64,000 nucleotides of DNA from Streptomyces chrestomyceticus JCM 4735 (GTDB lineage Bacteria; Actinomycetota; Actinomycetes; Streptomycetales; Streptomycetaceae). Below the pieces are notes generated by a model. That model did not search any database and had not been told where the DNA came from. It worked only from the letters and a program-made list of their open reading frames with translations. The stretch covers positions 7,750,001 to 7,814,000 of the forward strand of contig NZ_BHZC01000001.1 of the NCBI RefSeq assembly GCF_003865135.1, in the 5' to 3' direction. Shown piece after piece: positions 21,175-31,483 of the stretch. Every line of letters starts with the position of its first letter. Position 1 is the stretch's first letter. The translations under genes and the position numbers were made by a program.

Positions 21175-22530
21175 GTGGAGCCCGACCTGTTCACCGCCGC
21201 TGCCGAAGACCGCCAGGAGAAAGACCCCACCGGGTCACCCCTCGCCGTACGGATGCGTCCGCGCACCCTCGACGAGGTGGTCGGCCAGCAGCATCTGCTC
21301 AAGCCAGGATCGCCGCTGCGCCGCCTGGTCGGCGAGGGCAACGGCGGGCCCGCCGGCCCGTCCTCCGTCTTCCTGTGGGGGCCGCCCGGCATCGGCAAGA
21401 CCACCCTCGCGTACGTGGTCAGCCAGGCGACGAACAAGCGCTTCGTGGAGCTCTCCGCGATCACCGCGGGCGTCAAGGAGGTCCGGGCCGTCATCGACGG
21501 CGCGCGCCGTGCCTCGGGTGGCTACGGCAAGGAGACCGTCCTCTTCCTCGACGAGATCCACCGCTTCAGCAAGGCACAGCAGGACTCCCTGCTGCCCGCC
21601 GTCGAGAACCGCTGGGTGACGCTGATCGCCGCCACCACCGAGAACCCGTACTTCTCGGTGATCTCCCCGCTGCTCTCCCGCTCCCTCCTGCTGACGCTCG
21701 AACCGCTCACCGACGACGACCTGCGCGGCCTGCTCAAGCGCGCGCTGACGGACGCGCGGGGCCTGGCCGGCGCGGTCACCCTGCCCGAGGACACCGAGGC
21801 GCACCTGCTGCGCATCGCGGGCGGCGACGCGCGCCGGGCGCTCACGGCCCTGGAGGCGGGGGCCGGGTCGGCCATCTCCAAGGGGGAGAAGGAGATCACC
21901 CTCCAGACGCTGGAGGAGTCCGTCGACCGGGCCGCGGTCAAGTACGACCGGGCCGGTGACCAGCACTACGACGTCGCCAGCGCGCTGATCAAATCGATCC
22001 GCGGCTCCGACGTGGACGCGGCGCTGCACTACCTCGCGCGGATGATCGAGGCGGGCGAGGACCCGCGGTTCATCGCCCGCCGGCTGATGATCTCGGCGAG
22101 CGAGGACATCGGGCTCGCCGACCCGTCCGCCCTGCAGACCGCGGTGGCCGCGGCCCAGGCCGTCGCGCTGATCGGCTTCCCGGAGGCCCGGATCACGCTC
22201 AGCCAGGCCACGATCGCGCTGGCGCTGGCCCCCAAGTCCAACGCGGCCTACCTGGCGATCGACGCGGCCCTCGCGGACGTACGGGCCGGACTGGCGGGCC
22301 CCGTGCCGTCGCATCTGCGCGACAGCCACTACAAGGGCGCCGAGAAACTGGGCCACGGCAAGGGCTATCAGTACCCGCACGACCTGCCCGGCGGGATCGC
22401 GGCCCAGCAGTACGCGCCGGACGAGGTCCACGGCAAGCGGTATTACGCGCCTACGCGGTACGGCGCGGAGGCGCGGTACGCGGATGTGACGGACCGGGTA
22501 CGGGGCCGCTTGCGCGGCGAGGAACCGTAA
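21175..22530 (+). CDS. rarA: Replication-associated recombination protein A (RarA/MgsA)
   Basis: A 451-aa AAA+ ATPase of the RarA/WRNIP1 family, related to clamp loaders and acting at stalled replication forks. Seen: [17 protein letters not shown], Walker [11 protein letters not shown], Walker [16 protein letters not shown], sensor 1 in [13 protein letters not shown], and the C-terminal tetramerisation region with [19 protein letters not shown] and [11 protein letters not shown]. The start is GTG 21175. It is monocistronic by context, between a terminator and a non-conserved gap. Confidence 0.95.
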   Translation: MEPDLFTAAAEDRQEKDPTGSPLAVRMRPRTLDEVVGQQHLLKPGSPLRRLVGEGNGGPAGPSSVFLWGPPGIGKTTLAYVVSQATNKRFVELSAITAGVKEVRAVIDGARRASGGYGKETVLFLDEIHRFSKAQQDSLLPAVENRWVTLIAATTENPYFSVISPLLSRSLLLTLEPLTDDDLRGLLKRALTDARGLAGAVTLPEDTEAHLLRIAGGDARRALTALEAGAGSAISKGEKEITLQTLEESVDRAAVKYDRAGDQHYDVASALIKSIRGSDVDAALHYLARMIEAGEDPRFIARRLMISASEDIGLADPSALQTAVAAAQAVALIGFPEARITLSQATIALALAPKSNAAYLAIDAALADVRAGLAGPVPSHLRDSHYKGAEKLGHGKGYQYPHDLPGGIAAQQYAPDEVHGKRYYAPTRYGAEARYADVTDRVRGRLRGEEP

Positions 22531-22720
22531 AAACGCGGGTGCGTGGGCGGGGCGGTTGAGTGTCGGGTGCGGGTTGCTCGTGGCTGAGGGCCGTCCTCAA
22601 GCGCCGGACGGGCTGATGCTTGCCGACCGGAAGGCGACTGTTGCGCCGGGGCGGGGGAGCCGACCATGGCTGTGCCTGGGCGTTCGCTCAGGGGTCTGCG
22701 CCGACGGGAAGGGTTCCGCC

Positions 22721-23236
22721 ATGACGATCAGCTCGGATCCGGGAGCGGACAGCTTGGCCGAGACCGAAGCGCGGCTCGACCGGCGCCGGGACCAGTACGC
22801 GCTGCCCGAAGGGCACATCGCGGCGGCGGACTCGCCCTGGATCCCGTTCGCCCCGCAGGTGATGATCAAGCATCTGACGTTCGACATCCGCAGCAGCTCG
22901 GCCGCGAACGTCCTGTGGGTGCAGGCGGGCGGCGTGCTGGGCCGGCACCGCCATCGCGGCCCGGTCTCGGGCTATGTGCTCGACGGTAGCTGGCGCTACC
23001 TGGAGTACGACTGGGTCGGCCGCCCCGGCGACTTCGTCCGGGAGAGTCCGGGCCGTACCCACACCCTGGTCTCCGACGAGGGCATGAAGACCGTCTTCTG
23101 GCTGAACGGGCCGGTGGAGTTCCTCGACGAGCGGGACCGGGTGACGGAGGTGATCGACGTCTTCTGGTTCATCGACCACTACGAGCGGGGCTGCGCGGAG
23201 CAGGGCATTCCGGTCAACCGGGCGCTCTATCTGTGA
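22721..23236 (+). CDS. Cupin protein of the 2,4'-dihydroxyacetophenone dioxygenase-like family
   Basis: A 171-aa single-domain cupin. The metal-binding region VLGRHRHRGPVSGYVLDGSW gives the HxH pair, and a later histidine in SPGRTHTLVSD would complete the site. The overall pattern, with W-rich strands (WRYLEYDWVGRPGDFV), resembles proteins annotated as 2,4'-dihydroxyacetophenone dioxygenase-like, but the real substrate is unknown. ATG 22721 follows ggaaggg. The 190 bp upstream show no gene. Located in a variable stretch between rarA and rpsD. Confidence 0.78.
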   Translation: MTISSDPGADSLAETEARLDRRRDQYALPEGHIAAADSPWIPFAPQVMIKHLTFDIRSSSAANVLWVQAGGVLGRHRHRGPVSGYVLDGSWRYLEYDWVGRPGDFVRESPGRTHTLVSDEGMKTVFWLNGPVEFLDERDRVTEVIDVFWFIDHYERGCAEQGIPVNRALYL

Positions 23237-23342
23237 CATCGGGATCTGTGACGTCAGGATCCGGCAGCAGGGCTACCGCACGGCTTCCCGATCGCCGGAC
23301 GGGCCGGGTGCCGGCCCGTCCGGCGGGGAGCGGCTCCCGTGG

Positions 23343-24230
23343 TCATCCGGACGCGGCCGCGTCGAAGAGGGTGTGCATGGCGCGGCGGAGTTCGACGACG
23401 TCGCGGACGGGTTCCGGGAAGTCGAAGCGGGCGTCGAACGAGCGGTGCGCGTCGTCGGTGAAGCGCACCCGCAGGCCGAAGCGGTCCAGGGCCACCGGTA
23501 CGGCCCGGTCGCGGAAGTCGCACGCGCGCTGCGAGCGGTCCCCGAGCAGCGTGCACAGACCGCGGACCTGGTCGCTGTGGGCCGAGTGGAGGTGCTGGAG
23601 CAGCTCCGCCTCGTGGTCCGCCAGCGGGTCGGGTTCGGCCCGGGCGAACTCGTCCGGCTCGATGGCCTGGGCGCCCCACAGGTCGTCCACGGCCGCCTCG
23701 CCGACCTCCATGCGCAGCATCATCCACGCGGGCCGTCCGAACATGCCCGGCGGCGGGTCCGGCTGCAGGGCCTCGCCGATGCCGAGCAGCTCGCCGACCG
23801 GGTGCCGTTCGGCGAGCAGCATGGCGGCGCGGGCGCGGTCCTCGTTGCGTACGGGAGTGAGCCAGCCCGCGACCCAGGCCCGGCCGCGGATGCGGTGCGG
23901 CACCGAGACGGGTGCCACGTCGGTGATCTCCATCACGGCGGTCAGGTCGTCGTCCTGGGCGTGGGCGGCGGCCCTGGCGGCCGCGGAGTCCCCGGGGACC
24001 AGGAGGAGCACGTCACCAGCACTGGTGACCGTACGGCATACTGGGGACGAGAGTCCGGCGTCGTCGGGGTCCTCGATTCCGGGGATGCTCAGCGAGGCCA
24101 TACCATTGGACTCGACGAGGGTGCGTACGCGCTCGGCGGCGGCTGGCTGCTGGGCGTCTTCCACGGGACGCGGCTGACCCGTCCCGGTGCTCTGACCAGC
24201 ACCGGGCAGGGGGATCCCAGGTCGAAACAT
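23343..24230 (-). CDS. DUF2470 domain protein under an iron box (HugZ-like)
   Basis: A 295-aa protein whose C-terminal ~80 residues look like DUF2470: H..H..QV..LC, then VALDRFGLRVRF and FDFPEPVRDVVELRRAMH. The middle resembles a split-barrel FMN/heme-binding fold (VMEITDVAPVSVPHRIRGRAWVAGW). DUF2470 with this barrel occurs in HugZ-type heme-degrading or heme-binding proteins, so a role in heme or iron use is likely. ATG 24230 follows aggag. A near-consensus iron box ends 15 bp upstream, so iron starvation should induce the gene. It is divergent from rpsD. Confidence 0.8.
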   Translation of the reverse strand: MFRPGIPLPGAGQSTGTGQPRPVEDAQQPAAAERVRTLVESNGMASLSIPGIEDPDDAGLSSPVCRTVTSAGDVLLLVPGDSAAARAAAHAQDDDLTAVMEITDVAPVSVPHRIRGRAWVAGWLTPVRNEDRARAAMLLAERHPVGELLGIGEALQPDPPPGMFGRPAWMMLRMEVGEAAVDDLWGAQAIEPDEFARAEPDPLADHEAELLQHLHSAHSDQVRGLCTLLGDRSQRACDFRDRAVPVALDRFGLRVRFTDDAHRSFDARFDFPEPVRDVVELRRAMHTLFDAAASG

Positions 24231-24245
24231 GCGTTCTCCTCGAAG

Positions 24246-24264
24246 TAAGGTAAGCCTAACCTAA
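24246..24264 (-). promoter_or_regulatory. Iron box (DmdR/IdeR operator)
   Basis: On the minus strand the 19 bases TTAGGTTAGGCTTACCTTA match the actinobacterial DmdR1/IdeR consensus TTAGGTTAGGCTAACCTAA at 17 positions. It lies in the 56-bp gap between the DUF2470 gene (start 24230) and rpsD (start 24287). Fe2+-bound DmdR1 binding here would repress the DUF2470 gene. Confidence 0.85.
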
Positions 24265-24286
24265 CCTACACGGAGGTCCGTTCCAC

Positions 24287-24898
24287 GTGAACCAGTCGCG
24301 TCCCAAGGTCAAGAAGTCGCGCGCTCTCGGCATCGCCCTGACGCCGAAGGCCGTCAAGTACTTCGAGGCCCGTCCCTACCCGCCCGGCGAGCACGGCCGT
24401 GGCCGCAAGCAGAACAGTGACTACAAGGTCCGTCTGCTGGAGAAGCAGCGTCTGCGTGCGCAGTACGACATCAGCGAGCGCCAGATGGCGCGTGCCTACG
24501 ACCGCGCTCGGAAGGTCGAAGGCAAGACCGGCGAAGCGCTGATCATCGAGCTTGAGCGCCGTCTGGACGCGCTCGTCCTGCGTTCGGGCATCGCCCGGAC
24601 GATCTACCAGGCCCGTCAGATGGTCGTCCACGGCCACATCTCGGTGAACGACCGCAAGGTCGACAAGCCGTCCTTCCGCGTCCGTCCCGACGACGTCGTG
24701 ATGGTCCGCGAGCGCAGCCGCGAGAAGCACCCCTTCCAGGTCGCGCGTGAGGGTGGCTACGCCCCCGACGGCGAGACCCCCCGCTACCTGCAGGTCAACC
24801 TGAAGGCCCTGGCGTTCCGCCTGGACCGTGACCCGCAGCGCAAGGAGATCCCGGTGATCTGCGACGAGCAGCTCGTCGTCGAGTACTACGCCCGTTGA
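24287..24898 (+). CDS. rpsD: 30S ribosomal protein S4
   Basis: A 203-aa primary 16S rRNA-binding protein that nucleates assembly of the small-subunit body. It shows [21 protein letters not shown], the S4 RNA-binding domain [20 protein letters not shown] and [21 protein letters not shown]. It is the cysteine-free (non-zinc) form: no CxxC motif is found near the N-terminus. GTG 24287 follows ggagg. It is monocistronic, with an iron box immediately 5' of its ribosome binding site. Confidence 0.98.
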   Translation: MNQSRPKVKKSRALGIALTPKAVKYFEARPYPPGEHGRGRKQNSDYKVRLLEKQRLRAQYDISERQMARAYDRARKVEGKTGEALIIELERRLDALVLRSGIARTIYQARQMVVHGHISVNDRKVDKPSFRVRPDDVVMVRERSREKHPFQVAREGGYAPDGETPRYLQVNLKALAFRLDRDPQRKEIPVICDEQLVVEYYAR

Positions 24899-24957
24899 TC
24901 CAGGCGTAGGCACCGCACGGATCGGTCCGCGCGCCCCGCGCGCGGACAGCCGCGTGC

Positions 24958-27231
24958 TCAGCCCGTCGTCTCCCCGCCGCTCGCGGTGGGGGAGGTGGCG
25001 GGTTCGCTGTTTTCCGGGCGCGGCCCCGGCGCCGTGGCCCGCGGGCCCGGTACGGCGCCGTCCGGCCGCGCGCCCCCGTTCCCACTCCCGCCGCCACTGC
25101 TGTCGCTGCCGCTCAGAATCCGGGCGACCGTCGCGTCCAGGTCGAGCCGGGCGCCGGCCCGCACGCAGCGCTCGTACCGCTCCGCCCCCAGCAGCTCCCG
25201 CGCCTGCTCCTCGCAGAGCTGGTGCGGCTGGTTGTAGTAGCGGGAGCCGAACAGCGGCAGCCCTACCGAGGGCCAGATCCGCCCGGCGGCCCCCTGGAGC
25301 AGCGCCGCCTCCGCCGGATCGCCTTCGCCGAGGGTGACCAGCGCCAGCAGCTCGACGGCCAGCACCGCGCCCAGCAGGTCGTGGAAGGCGTGGTCGATGG
25401 CGAGACACTCCTCCAGCAGCGCGCGCGCCCGCGCCGCCTCGCCGCGGTTCCAGGCCGCGTAGGCCAGTACGAACAGCGCGTACGCCAGGGCCCACCGCTC
25501 CCCGTGGTCGTCGCAGACCTGCCGTACGTCCTCGCACAGCCGCACCGCCTCCGCGATGTCGCCCTGGAAGGCCACCGCCATCGCCAGTTCGACCTGTGCC
25601 ATCAGTACGTTGCTGTTGAGCTCGCCGATGTCCCGGTAGCGGGAGAGCGCGTCGCGCAGCAGCCGCTCGGCGCGCGGCATGTCGTCGCGGACCAGCGCGA
25701 GGCAGCCGGTGCGGTGCACTGCGTACGCGGCCGCGGTGGCGTTGCCCGCGCGCTCCGCCTCCTCGCCGCACTCCCGCAGCGCGCCCAGCGCGCCGACCGC
25801 GTCGCCCTGGAGCACCGCCACGTACCCGGCCACCCACAGCGCTTTGAGGCGTGCGTCGTCGTGCTCGCTGTCCAGCTCCAGGGAGCGGTCGAGCCAGTGC
25901 CGCCCTTCCGAGAGCCGGCCGCAGCCGACCCAGTAGAACCACAAGGTGCCCGCCAGGTACTGGCCCAGGTGCGCGTCTCCAGGGCTGTCGAGGCTGTATT
26001 CCAGGGCGATCCGCAGGTTGGGCAGCTCGCACTCGATACGGGCGGCGACCTCGGCCTGCCGAGGACTGAACCAGTCCAGCTCGCACCAGGTGGCCAGGCC
26101 CACGTACCAGTCGCGGTGCCTGCGGCGCAGCCGCTCGACGTCGCCCAGCGCTTCCAGCCAGCCGACGCCGTACTCCCGTACGGTGTCCAGCATCCGGTAG
26201 CGCAGGCCCGCCGGGGTCTCCTCCCGTACGGCCACGGACTGGGCCACCAGTTCACCGAGGACGTCGAGCAGTTCGTCCGCGGGCAGGTCGGGGCCGGAAC
26301 AGATGTACTCGGCGGCGTCCAGGTCGAACTGCCCGGCGAAGACGGAGAGCCGTGCCCACAGCAGGCGCTCCGCGGGGGTGCACAGCTCGTGACTCCAGCC
26401 GATCGTCGTCCGCAGGGTCTGGTGGCGTGCCGGAGGGGCGCACTGCTCAGGGAAGGCCGGGGGAGCGGTGCGGGTGCCCCCGGTCAGCAGCCGGAAGCGG
26501 TCGTCGATCCGGTGCAGCAGTTGTTCCACCGACAGGGCCCGCAGCCGCCCGGCGGCCAGTTCCAGGGCGAGCGGGATGCCGTCGAGCCGCCGGCACAGCT
26601 CGGCGACGGCGGCCTCGCCGTCCGCGTCGGTGCGGAAGCCGGGGACGACGGCGGCGGCGCGGTCGTGGAAGAGGGCGGCCGCGTCCGGGCCGTCCATCGG
26701 CGGCAGCGGCAGGTTCTGCTCGCCGGGCAGCCCGAGCGGGCGCCGGCCCGCCGCCAGGACCCGCAGGCCGGGCGCCCGTCGCAGCAGGTCGGCGGCGAGC
26801 GCGGCGCAGTCGTCGACCAGGTGCTCGTACCCGTCCAGGACGAGCAGCAGCTCACGTCCGGCGAGGTGGTCGCGGAGCGCGGCGCGCGGCGGCCGGCCCG
26901 TGTGGTCGGCGAGGCCCAGCGCTTCGGCGACGGCGTGGTCCAGCAGGCCGCCGTGGCGCAGGGCGGCCAGCTCGACCAGCCACACCCCGTCGCAGAAGCG
27001 ATCCTGCAAGATCGCTGCGGCCTGGGTGGCGAGCCGGGTCTTCCCGGCCCCGCCGACACCGGTGACCGTCACCAGCCGGGCGGACTCCAGGTGACCGGCG
27101 AGCGCGGCGAGTTCACCGCCGCGGCCGACGAACCGGGTCAGCTCCGCGGGCAGGTTCCCGGGCACCCGCAGGCGCGCGGCGAAGGGGCGGGGAACCCGGG
27201 AGAGGGGATCGGGGCGCATCGGGCGTCGCAT
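24958..27231 (-). CDS. NB-ARC-type ATPase with TPR-like repeats (AfsR/LuxR-regulator-like)
   Basis: A protein of about 757 aa. It starts with NLPAELTRFVGRGGELAAL, then Walker A GVGGAGKT (58-65), Walker B LLLVLDGYE (D132), GLRVLAAGRRPLGLPGE (arginine sensor-like) and a winged-helix stretch; the C-terminal half is TPR-like. This matches the ATPase part of AfsR/SARP and LAL regulators, yet no DNA-binding domain is found at either end. The C-terminal ~50 residues are Gly/Ser/Pro-rich. The start is uncertain: ATG 27231 and 27219 both lack a good ribosome site. It could be an NLR-like sensor or a regulator remnant. Confidence 0.8.
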   Translation of the reverse strand: MRRPMRPDPLSRVPRPFAARLRVPGNLPAELTRFVGRGGELAALAGHLESARLVTVTGVGGAGKTRLATQAAAILQDRFCDGVWLVELAALRHGGLLDHAVAEALGLADHTGRPPRAALRDHLAGRELLLVLDGYEHLVDDCAALAADLLRRAPGLRVLAAGRRPLGLPGEQNLPLPPMDGPDAAALFHDRAAAVVPGFRTDADGEAAVAELCRRLDGIPLALELAAGRLRALSVEQLLHRIDDRFRLLTGGTRTAPPAFPEQCAPPARHQTLRTTIGWSHELCTPAERLLWARLSVFAGQFDLDAAEYICSGPDLPADELLDVLGELVAQSVAVREETPAGLRYRMLDTVREYGVGWLEALGDVERLRRRHRDWYVGLATWCELDWFSPRQAEVAARIECELPNLRIALEYSLDSPGDAHLGQYLAGTLWFYWVGCGRLSEGRHWLDRSLELDSEHDDARLKALWVAGYVAVLQGDAVGALGALRECGEEAERAGNATAAAYAVHRTGCLALVRDDMPRAERLLRDALSRYRDIGELNSNVLMAQVELAMAVAFQGDIAEAVRLCEDVRQVCDDHGERWALAYALFVLAYAAWNRGEAARARALLEECLAIDHAFHDLLGAVLAVELLALVTLGEGDPAEAALLQGAAGRIWPSVGLPLFGSRYYNQPHQLCEEQARELLGAERYERCVRAGARLDLDATVARILSGSDSSGGGSGNGGARPDGAVPGPRATAPGPRPENSEPATSPTASGGETTG

Positions 27232-27399
27232 GGAACACGGAGCGTACTCGCAGGTGTGCGCACCGTACAATCGCCCGTCGGCGGGGCCCGCGCCGCACGG
27301 GGAACGCGGTACGGGCCGGCGGCCGCGGCGCGATAGGCTCGGGCTCTGCCGTTCGAGCGGGACGAAACCAGAACAAGTCAGTCGGAGAGTGGTGCCAAC

Positions 27400-27834
27400 G
27401 TGTCCGGTGGAGAGGTGGCCGGGATCCTCGTGGCCGTCTTCTGGGCGATCCTCGTGTCCTTCCTGGCCCTGGCGCTGGTGAGGCTCGCGCAGACGCTCAA
27501 GGCGACGACCAAGATGGTCGCCGAGGTGTCCGAACAGGCCGTACCGCTGCTGGCCGACGCGTCCGCGACCGTCCGCTCCGCGCACACCCAGCTCGCCCGC
27601 GTCGACGCGATCGCCTCCGACGTCCAGGAGGTCACCGCCAACGCCTCCGCGCTCTCCTCGACCGTCTCCTCCGCGTTCGGCGGACCGCTGGTCAAGGTCG
27701 CGGCGTTCGGCTACGGCGTGCGCCGCGCGATCGGCAAGAAGGGCGCGCCGCCCGAGCCGAAGCGCACCGTCGTCGGCCGTACCCTGCCCGCAGCCCGCCG
27801 AGGCGGGCGCCGCAACCGTCGCTCCAAGGACTGA
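27400..27834 (+). CDS. DUF948-family membrane protein
   Basis: A 144-aa protein with one N-terminal TM (about residues 5-27, VAGILVAVFWAILVSFLALALV), a helical region with heptad-like spacing (TLKATTKMVAEVSEQAVPLL, TAVRSAHTQLARVDAIASD) and a basic C-terminus. This matches DUF948 proteins, whose function is unknown. GTG 27400 is the start. It is coupled to the next small gene with an 8-bp gap and lies upstream of alaS, a conserved arrangement in streptomycetes. Confidence 0.85.
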   Translation: MSGGEVAGILVAVFWAILVSFLALALVRLAQTLKATTKMVAEVSEQAVPLLADASATVRSAHTQLARVDAIASDVQEVTANASALSSTVSSAFGGPLVKVAAFGYGVRRAIGKKGAPPEPKRTVVGRTLPAARRGGRRNRRSKD

Positions 27835-27842
27835 TCGCCGCG

Positions 27843-28211
27843 ATGTTCCGCCGCGCATTCTGGTTCACCACCGGCGCCGCCGCCGGAGTCTGGGCCACCA
27901 CCAAGGTCAACCGCAAGCTGCGCAAGCTCCAGCCCGACAGCCTCGCGGCCCAGGCCGCCGACAAGGCCGTCGAGACCGGACAGCGGCTGCGCCAATTCGC
28001 GTCGGACGTCCGGACGGGAATGGCGGACCGTGAAGGGCAGCTCCAGGAAGCGCTGGGCCTGACGGACCAGGGCGACGCCCGCGAGCTGCCGCCGGCGCGC
28101 TCCCGCGGCGCACTCGAAACGACGCAGTACCGCATCACACAGCACCAGCTCACGCAGCACCGAACAAGAACACCCGGCCCGACCGGACCGACCGGAAATG
28201 AGGACCACTGA
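27843..28211 (+). CDS. Small DUF6167-like protein
   Basis: A 122-aa protein with a short hydrophobic N-terminal stretch ([17 protein letters not shown]), then a helical segment ([19 protein letters not shown]) and a variable polar C-terminus with [11 protein letters not shown]. Streptomycetes carry a similar short gene before alaS that is annotated DUF6167; the assignment is from overall pattern only. The stop codon shares one base with the alaS start (TGATG), so translation is coupled. Confidence 0.75.
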   Translation: MFRRAFWFTTGAAAGVWATTKVNRKLRKLQPDSLAAQAADKAVETGQRLRQFASDVRTGMADREGQLQEALGLTDQGDARELPPARSRGALETTQYRITQHQLTQHRTRTPGPTGPTGNEDH

Positions 28212-30880
28212 TGGAGTCGGCTGAAATCCGCCGCCGCTGGCTGCGCTTCTTCGAGGAGCGCGGGCACACCGTAGTGCCGTCGGCGTCGCTCATCGCGGAC
28301 GACCCGACCCTGCTGCTGGTCCCCGCGGGCATGGTGCCCTTCAAGCCGTACTTCCTCGGCGAGGTCAAGCCGCCCTTCGACCGCGCCACCAGCGTCCAGA
28401 AGTGCGTGCGTACGCCGGACATCGAAGAGGTCGGCAAGACCACCCGGCACGGCACGTTCTTCCAGATGTGCGGCAACTTCTCCTTCGGCGACTACTTCAA
28501 GGAAGGCGCCATCAAGTACGCCTGGGAGCTGCTGACCAGCTCGCAGGCGGACGGCGGCTACGGCCTGGACCCGGAGCGCCTGTGGGTCACGGTCTACCTG
28601 GACGACGACGAGGCCGAGCGCATCTGGCACGAGGTCGTCGGCGTGCCCAAGGAGCGCATCCAGCGCCTGGGCAAGTCGGAGAACTACTGGTCCATGGGCG
28701 TCCCGGGCCCGTGCGGCCCCTGCTCCGAGATCAACTACGACCGCGGCCCCGAGTTCGGCGTCGAGGGCGGCCCGGCCGTCAACGACGAGCGGTACGTGGA
28801 GATCTGGAACCTGGTCTTCATGCAGTACGAGCGCGGCGAGGGCACCGGCAAGGAGGACTTCGAGATCCTCGGTGAACTGCCGAGCAAGAACATCGACACC
28901 GGCCTCGGCCTGGAACGCCTGGCGATGATCCTCCAGGGCGTCCACAACATGTACGAGACCGACACCCTGCGGGTCGTCATCGACAAGGCCGGCGAGCTGA
29001 CCGGTGTGCGCTACGGCGCCGGCGCGGACACCGACGTGTCGCTGCGCGTGGTCGCCGACCACATGCGTACGTCCACCATGCTCATCGGCGACGGCGTCAC
29101 CCCCGGCAACGAGGGCCGCGGCTACGTGCTGCGCCGCATCATGCGCCGCGCCATCCGCAACATGCGCCTGCTCGGCGCCACCGGCCCGGTCGTCGCCGAC
29201 CTGCTGGACGTCGTCATCAAGACGATGGGCCAGCAGTACCCGGAGCTGCTGGAGGACCGCAAGCGCATCGAGACGGTCGCCCTCGCCGAGGAGGCCGCCT
29301 TCCTCAAGACGCTCAAGGCCGGCACCGCCATCCTGGACACCGCCGTCTCCGAGACCAAGGCCGGCGGCGGCACGGTGCTCTCCGGCGACAAGGCGTTCCT
29401 GCTCCACGACACCTGGGGCTTCCCCATCGACCTCACCCTCGAAATGGCCGCCGAACAGGGCCTTTCGGTGGACGAGAACGGCTTCCGCCGGCTGATGAAG
29501 GAGCAGCGGGAGCGCGCCAAGGCCGACGCCCAGGCCAAGAAGCACGGCCACGCCGACCTGTCCGCCTACCGCGAGGTCGCCGACCGCGCCGGCGCCACCG
29601 TCTTCACCGGCTACGCGCACACCGAGGGCGAGTCCACCGTCGTGGGCCTGCTGGCCAACGGCACCGCCGCCCCCGCCGCCCACGAGGGCGACGAGGTCGA
29701 GATCGTCCTGGACCGGACCCCCTTCTACGCCGAGGGCGGCGGCCAGCTCGCCGACACCGGCCGCATCCGGCTGGAGTCGGGCGCCGTCGTCGAGGTCCGC
29801 GACGTGCAGCGGCCGGTCCCCGGCGTCACGGTCCACAAGGGCGTCGTCCAGGTCGGCGAGGTCGTGGTCGGCTCGGCCGCGTACGCCACCATCGACGTCA
29901 AGCGCCGCCGGGCCATCGCCCGCGCCCACAGCGCCACCCACCTCACCCACCAGGCGCTGCGCGACGCGCTCGGCCCGACCGCCGCCCAGGCCGGTTCGGA
30001 GAACTCCCCGGGCCGCTTCCGCTTCGACTTCGGCTCGCCGACCGCCGTGCCCGGCACGGTCCTGACCGACGTCGAGCAGCGGATCAACGAGGTGCTCTCC
30101 CGCGAGCTGGACGTCCAGGCCGAGGTCATGAGCATGGAGGACGCCAAGAAGCAGGGCGCCATCGCCGAGTTCGGCGAGAAGTACGGCGACCAGGTGCGCG
30201 TGGTGACCATCGGTGACTTCTCCAAGGAGCTGTGCGGCGGCACGCACGTCGCCAACACCGCCCAGCTCGGCCTGGTCAAGCTGCTCGGCGAGTCCTCCAT
30301 CGGGTCCGGCGTGCGCCGTGTGGAGGCCCTGGTCGGCGCCGACGCGTACCACTTCCTGGCCCGTGAGCACACCGTCGTCTCGCAACTGACCGAGCTGGTC
30401 AAGGGCCGTCCCGAGGAGCTGCCCGAGAAGGTCTCCGGGATGCTGGCCAAGCTGCGCGAGGCCGAGAAGGAGATCGAGCGCTACCGCGCGGAGAAGGTCC
30501 TCCAGGCCGCCGCCGGGCTGGCCCAGGGCGCCAAGGACGTACGGGGCGTCGCGCTGGCCGCCGCGCAGGTCGCCGAGGGCACCTCCGCCGACGACCTGCG
30601 CAAGCTGGTGCTGGACGTGCGCGGCCGCATCCCGGGCGACCGCCCGGCCGTGGTCGCCCTGTTCACCGTGGCCAACGGCCGCCCGCTGACCGTCATCGCC
30701 ACCAACGAGGCCGCCCGCGAGCGCGGCATCAAGGCCGGTGACCTGGTCCGTACGGCTGCCAAGACGCTCGGCGGCGGTGGCGGCGGCAAGCCGGACGTCG
30801 CCCAGGGCGGCGGCCAGAACGCCGCCGCGGTGCCCGAGGCGATCGAGGCCGTCGAGCGTCTCGTGGCCGAGGCGGCCTGA
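28211..30880 (+). CDS. alaS: Alanyl-tRNA synthetase
   Basis: An 889-aa class II synthetase that charges tRNA-Ala. Seen in order: the aminoacylation domain ([48 protein letters not shown]); the editing domain with the zinc ligands HSATHLTH and CGGTHV; and the C-terminal oligomerisation domain with its glycine-rich [15 protein letters not shown] region. All editing residues appear present. ATG 28211 is tightly coupled to the upstream small gene; ruvX follows after four bases. Confidence 0.98.
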   Translation: MESAEIRRRWLRFFEERGHTVVPSASLIADDPTLLLVPAGMVPFKPYFLGEVKPPFDRATSVQKCVRTPDIEEVGKTTRHGTFFQMCGNFSFGDYFKEGAIKYAWELLTSSQADGGYGLDPERLWVTVYLDDDEAERIWHEVVGVPKERIQRLGKSENYWSMGVPGPCGPCSEINYDRGPEFGVEGGPAVNDERYVEIWNLVFMQYERGEGTGKEDFEILGELPSKNIDTGLGLERLAMILQGVHNMYETDTLRVVIDKAGELTGVRYGAGADTDVSLRVVADHMRTSTMLIGDGVTPGNEGRGYVLRRIMRRAIRNMRLLGATGPVVADLLDVVIKTMGQQYPELLEDRKRIETVALAEEAAFLKTLKAGTAILDTAVSETKAGGGTVLSGDKAFLLHDTWGFPIDLTLEMAAEQGLSVDENGFRRLMKEQRERAKADAQAKKHGHADLSAYREVADRAGATVFTGYAHTEGESTVVGLLANGTAAPAAHEGDEVEIVLDRTPFYAEGGGQLADTGRIRLESGAVVEVRDVQRPVPGVTVHKGVVQVGEVVVGSAAYATIDVKRRRAIARAHSATHLTHQALRDALGPTAAQAGSENSPGRFRFDFGSPTAVPGTVLTDVEQRINEVLSRELDVQAEVMSMEDAKKQGAIAEFGEKYGDQVRVVTIGDFSKELCGGTHVANTAQLGLVKLLGESSIGSGVRRVEALVGADAYHFLAREHTVVSQLTELVKGRPEELPEKVSGMLAKLREAEKEIERYRAEKVLQAAAGLAQGAKDVRGVALAAAQVAEGTSADDLRKLVLDVRGRIPGDRPAVVALFTVANGRPLTVIATNEAARERGIKAGDLVRTAAKTLGGGGGGKPDVAQGGGQNAAAVPEAIEAVERLVAEAA

Positions 30881-30884
30881 GCGC

Positions 30885-31358
30885 GTGAGTGGGATGCGGC
30901 GCGGCAGGCGCCTCGCCATCGACGTCGGTGACGCCCGGATCGGGGTCGCCTCGTGCGACCCCGACGGGGTCCTCGCGACCCCCGTGGAGACGGTGCCGGG
31001 CCGGGACGTCCCGGCGGCGCACCGGCGGCTCAAGGCCATCGTCGAGGAGTACGAGCCCATCGAGGTCGTCGTCGGCCTGCCCCGCTCCCTGAACGGGGGA
31101 GAGGGGCCGGCCGCGGCCAAGGTGCGGGCCTTCGCGCAGGAGATGGCGCGCGGGATCGCTCCGGTGGCGGTACGTCTCGTGGATGAGCGCATGACAACGG
31201 TCACAGCCACGCAAGGGTTGCGGGCGTCGGGGGTGCGGAGCAAAAAGGGACGTTCGGTGGTGGATCAGGCCGCTGCCGTGGTGATTCTGCAGAGCGCACT
31301 GGAGACCGAACGGGTGTCTGGACAGCCACCCGGAGAGAGCGTCGAAGTGGTCATCTGA
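30885..31358 (+). CDS. ruvX: Putative pre-16S rRNA nuclease / Holliday junction resolvase-like RuvX (YqgF)
   Basis: A 157-aa YqgF-family RNase-H-fold nuclease. It shows LAIDVGDARIGVASCD (catalytic Asp), VVGLPRSLNGGEG, RLVDERMTTVTA and the final VVDQAAAVVILQSAL with its metal-binding Asp. The E. coli homologue processes the 5' end of 16S rRNA. The GTG at 30885 is preferred, as related proteins carry a few residues before MRRGRR; ATG 30894 is the alternative. The alaS-ruvX-mltG order is conserved widely. Confidence 0.93.
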   Translation: MSGMRRGRRLAIDVGDARIGVASCDPDGVLATPVETVPGRDVPAAHRRLKAIVEEYEPIEVVVGLPRSLNGGEGPAAAKVRAFAQEMARGIAPVAVRLVDERMTTVTATQGLRASGVRSKKGRSVVDQAAAVVILQSALETERVSGQPPGESVEVVI

Positions 31359-31483
31359 TCGCGGTACGGTAACGTTCCGCGCGACGTAGCGGCGGATCGA
31401 ACAACCGCACGTGCAGAAAGAGGCGGTCGGTACCGCAGGCGCTGCCACCCAGGAGCGCACCGCCTCGCGGCTCTAGGGGATCG

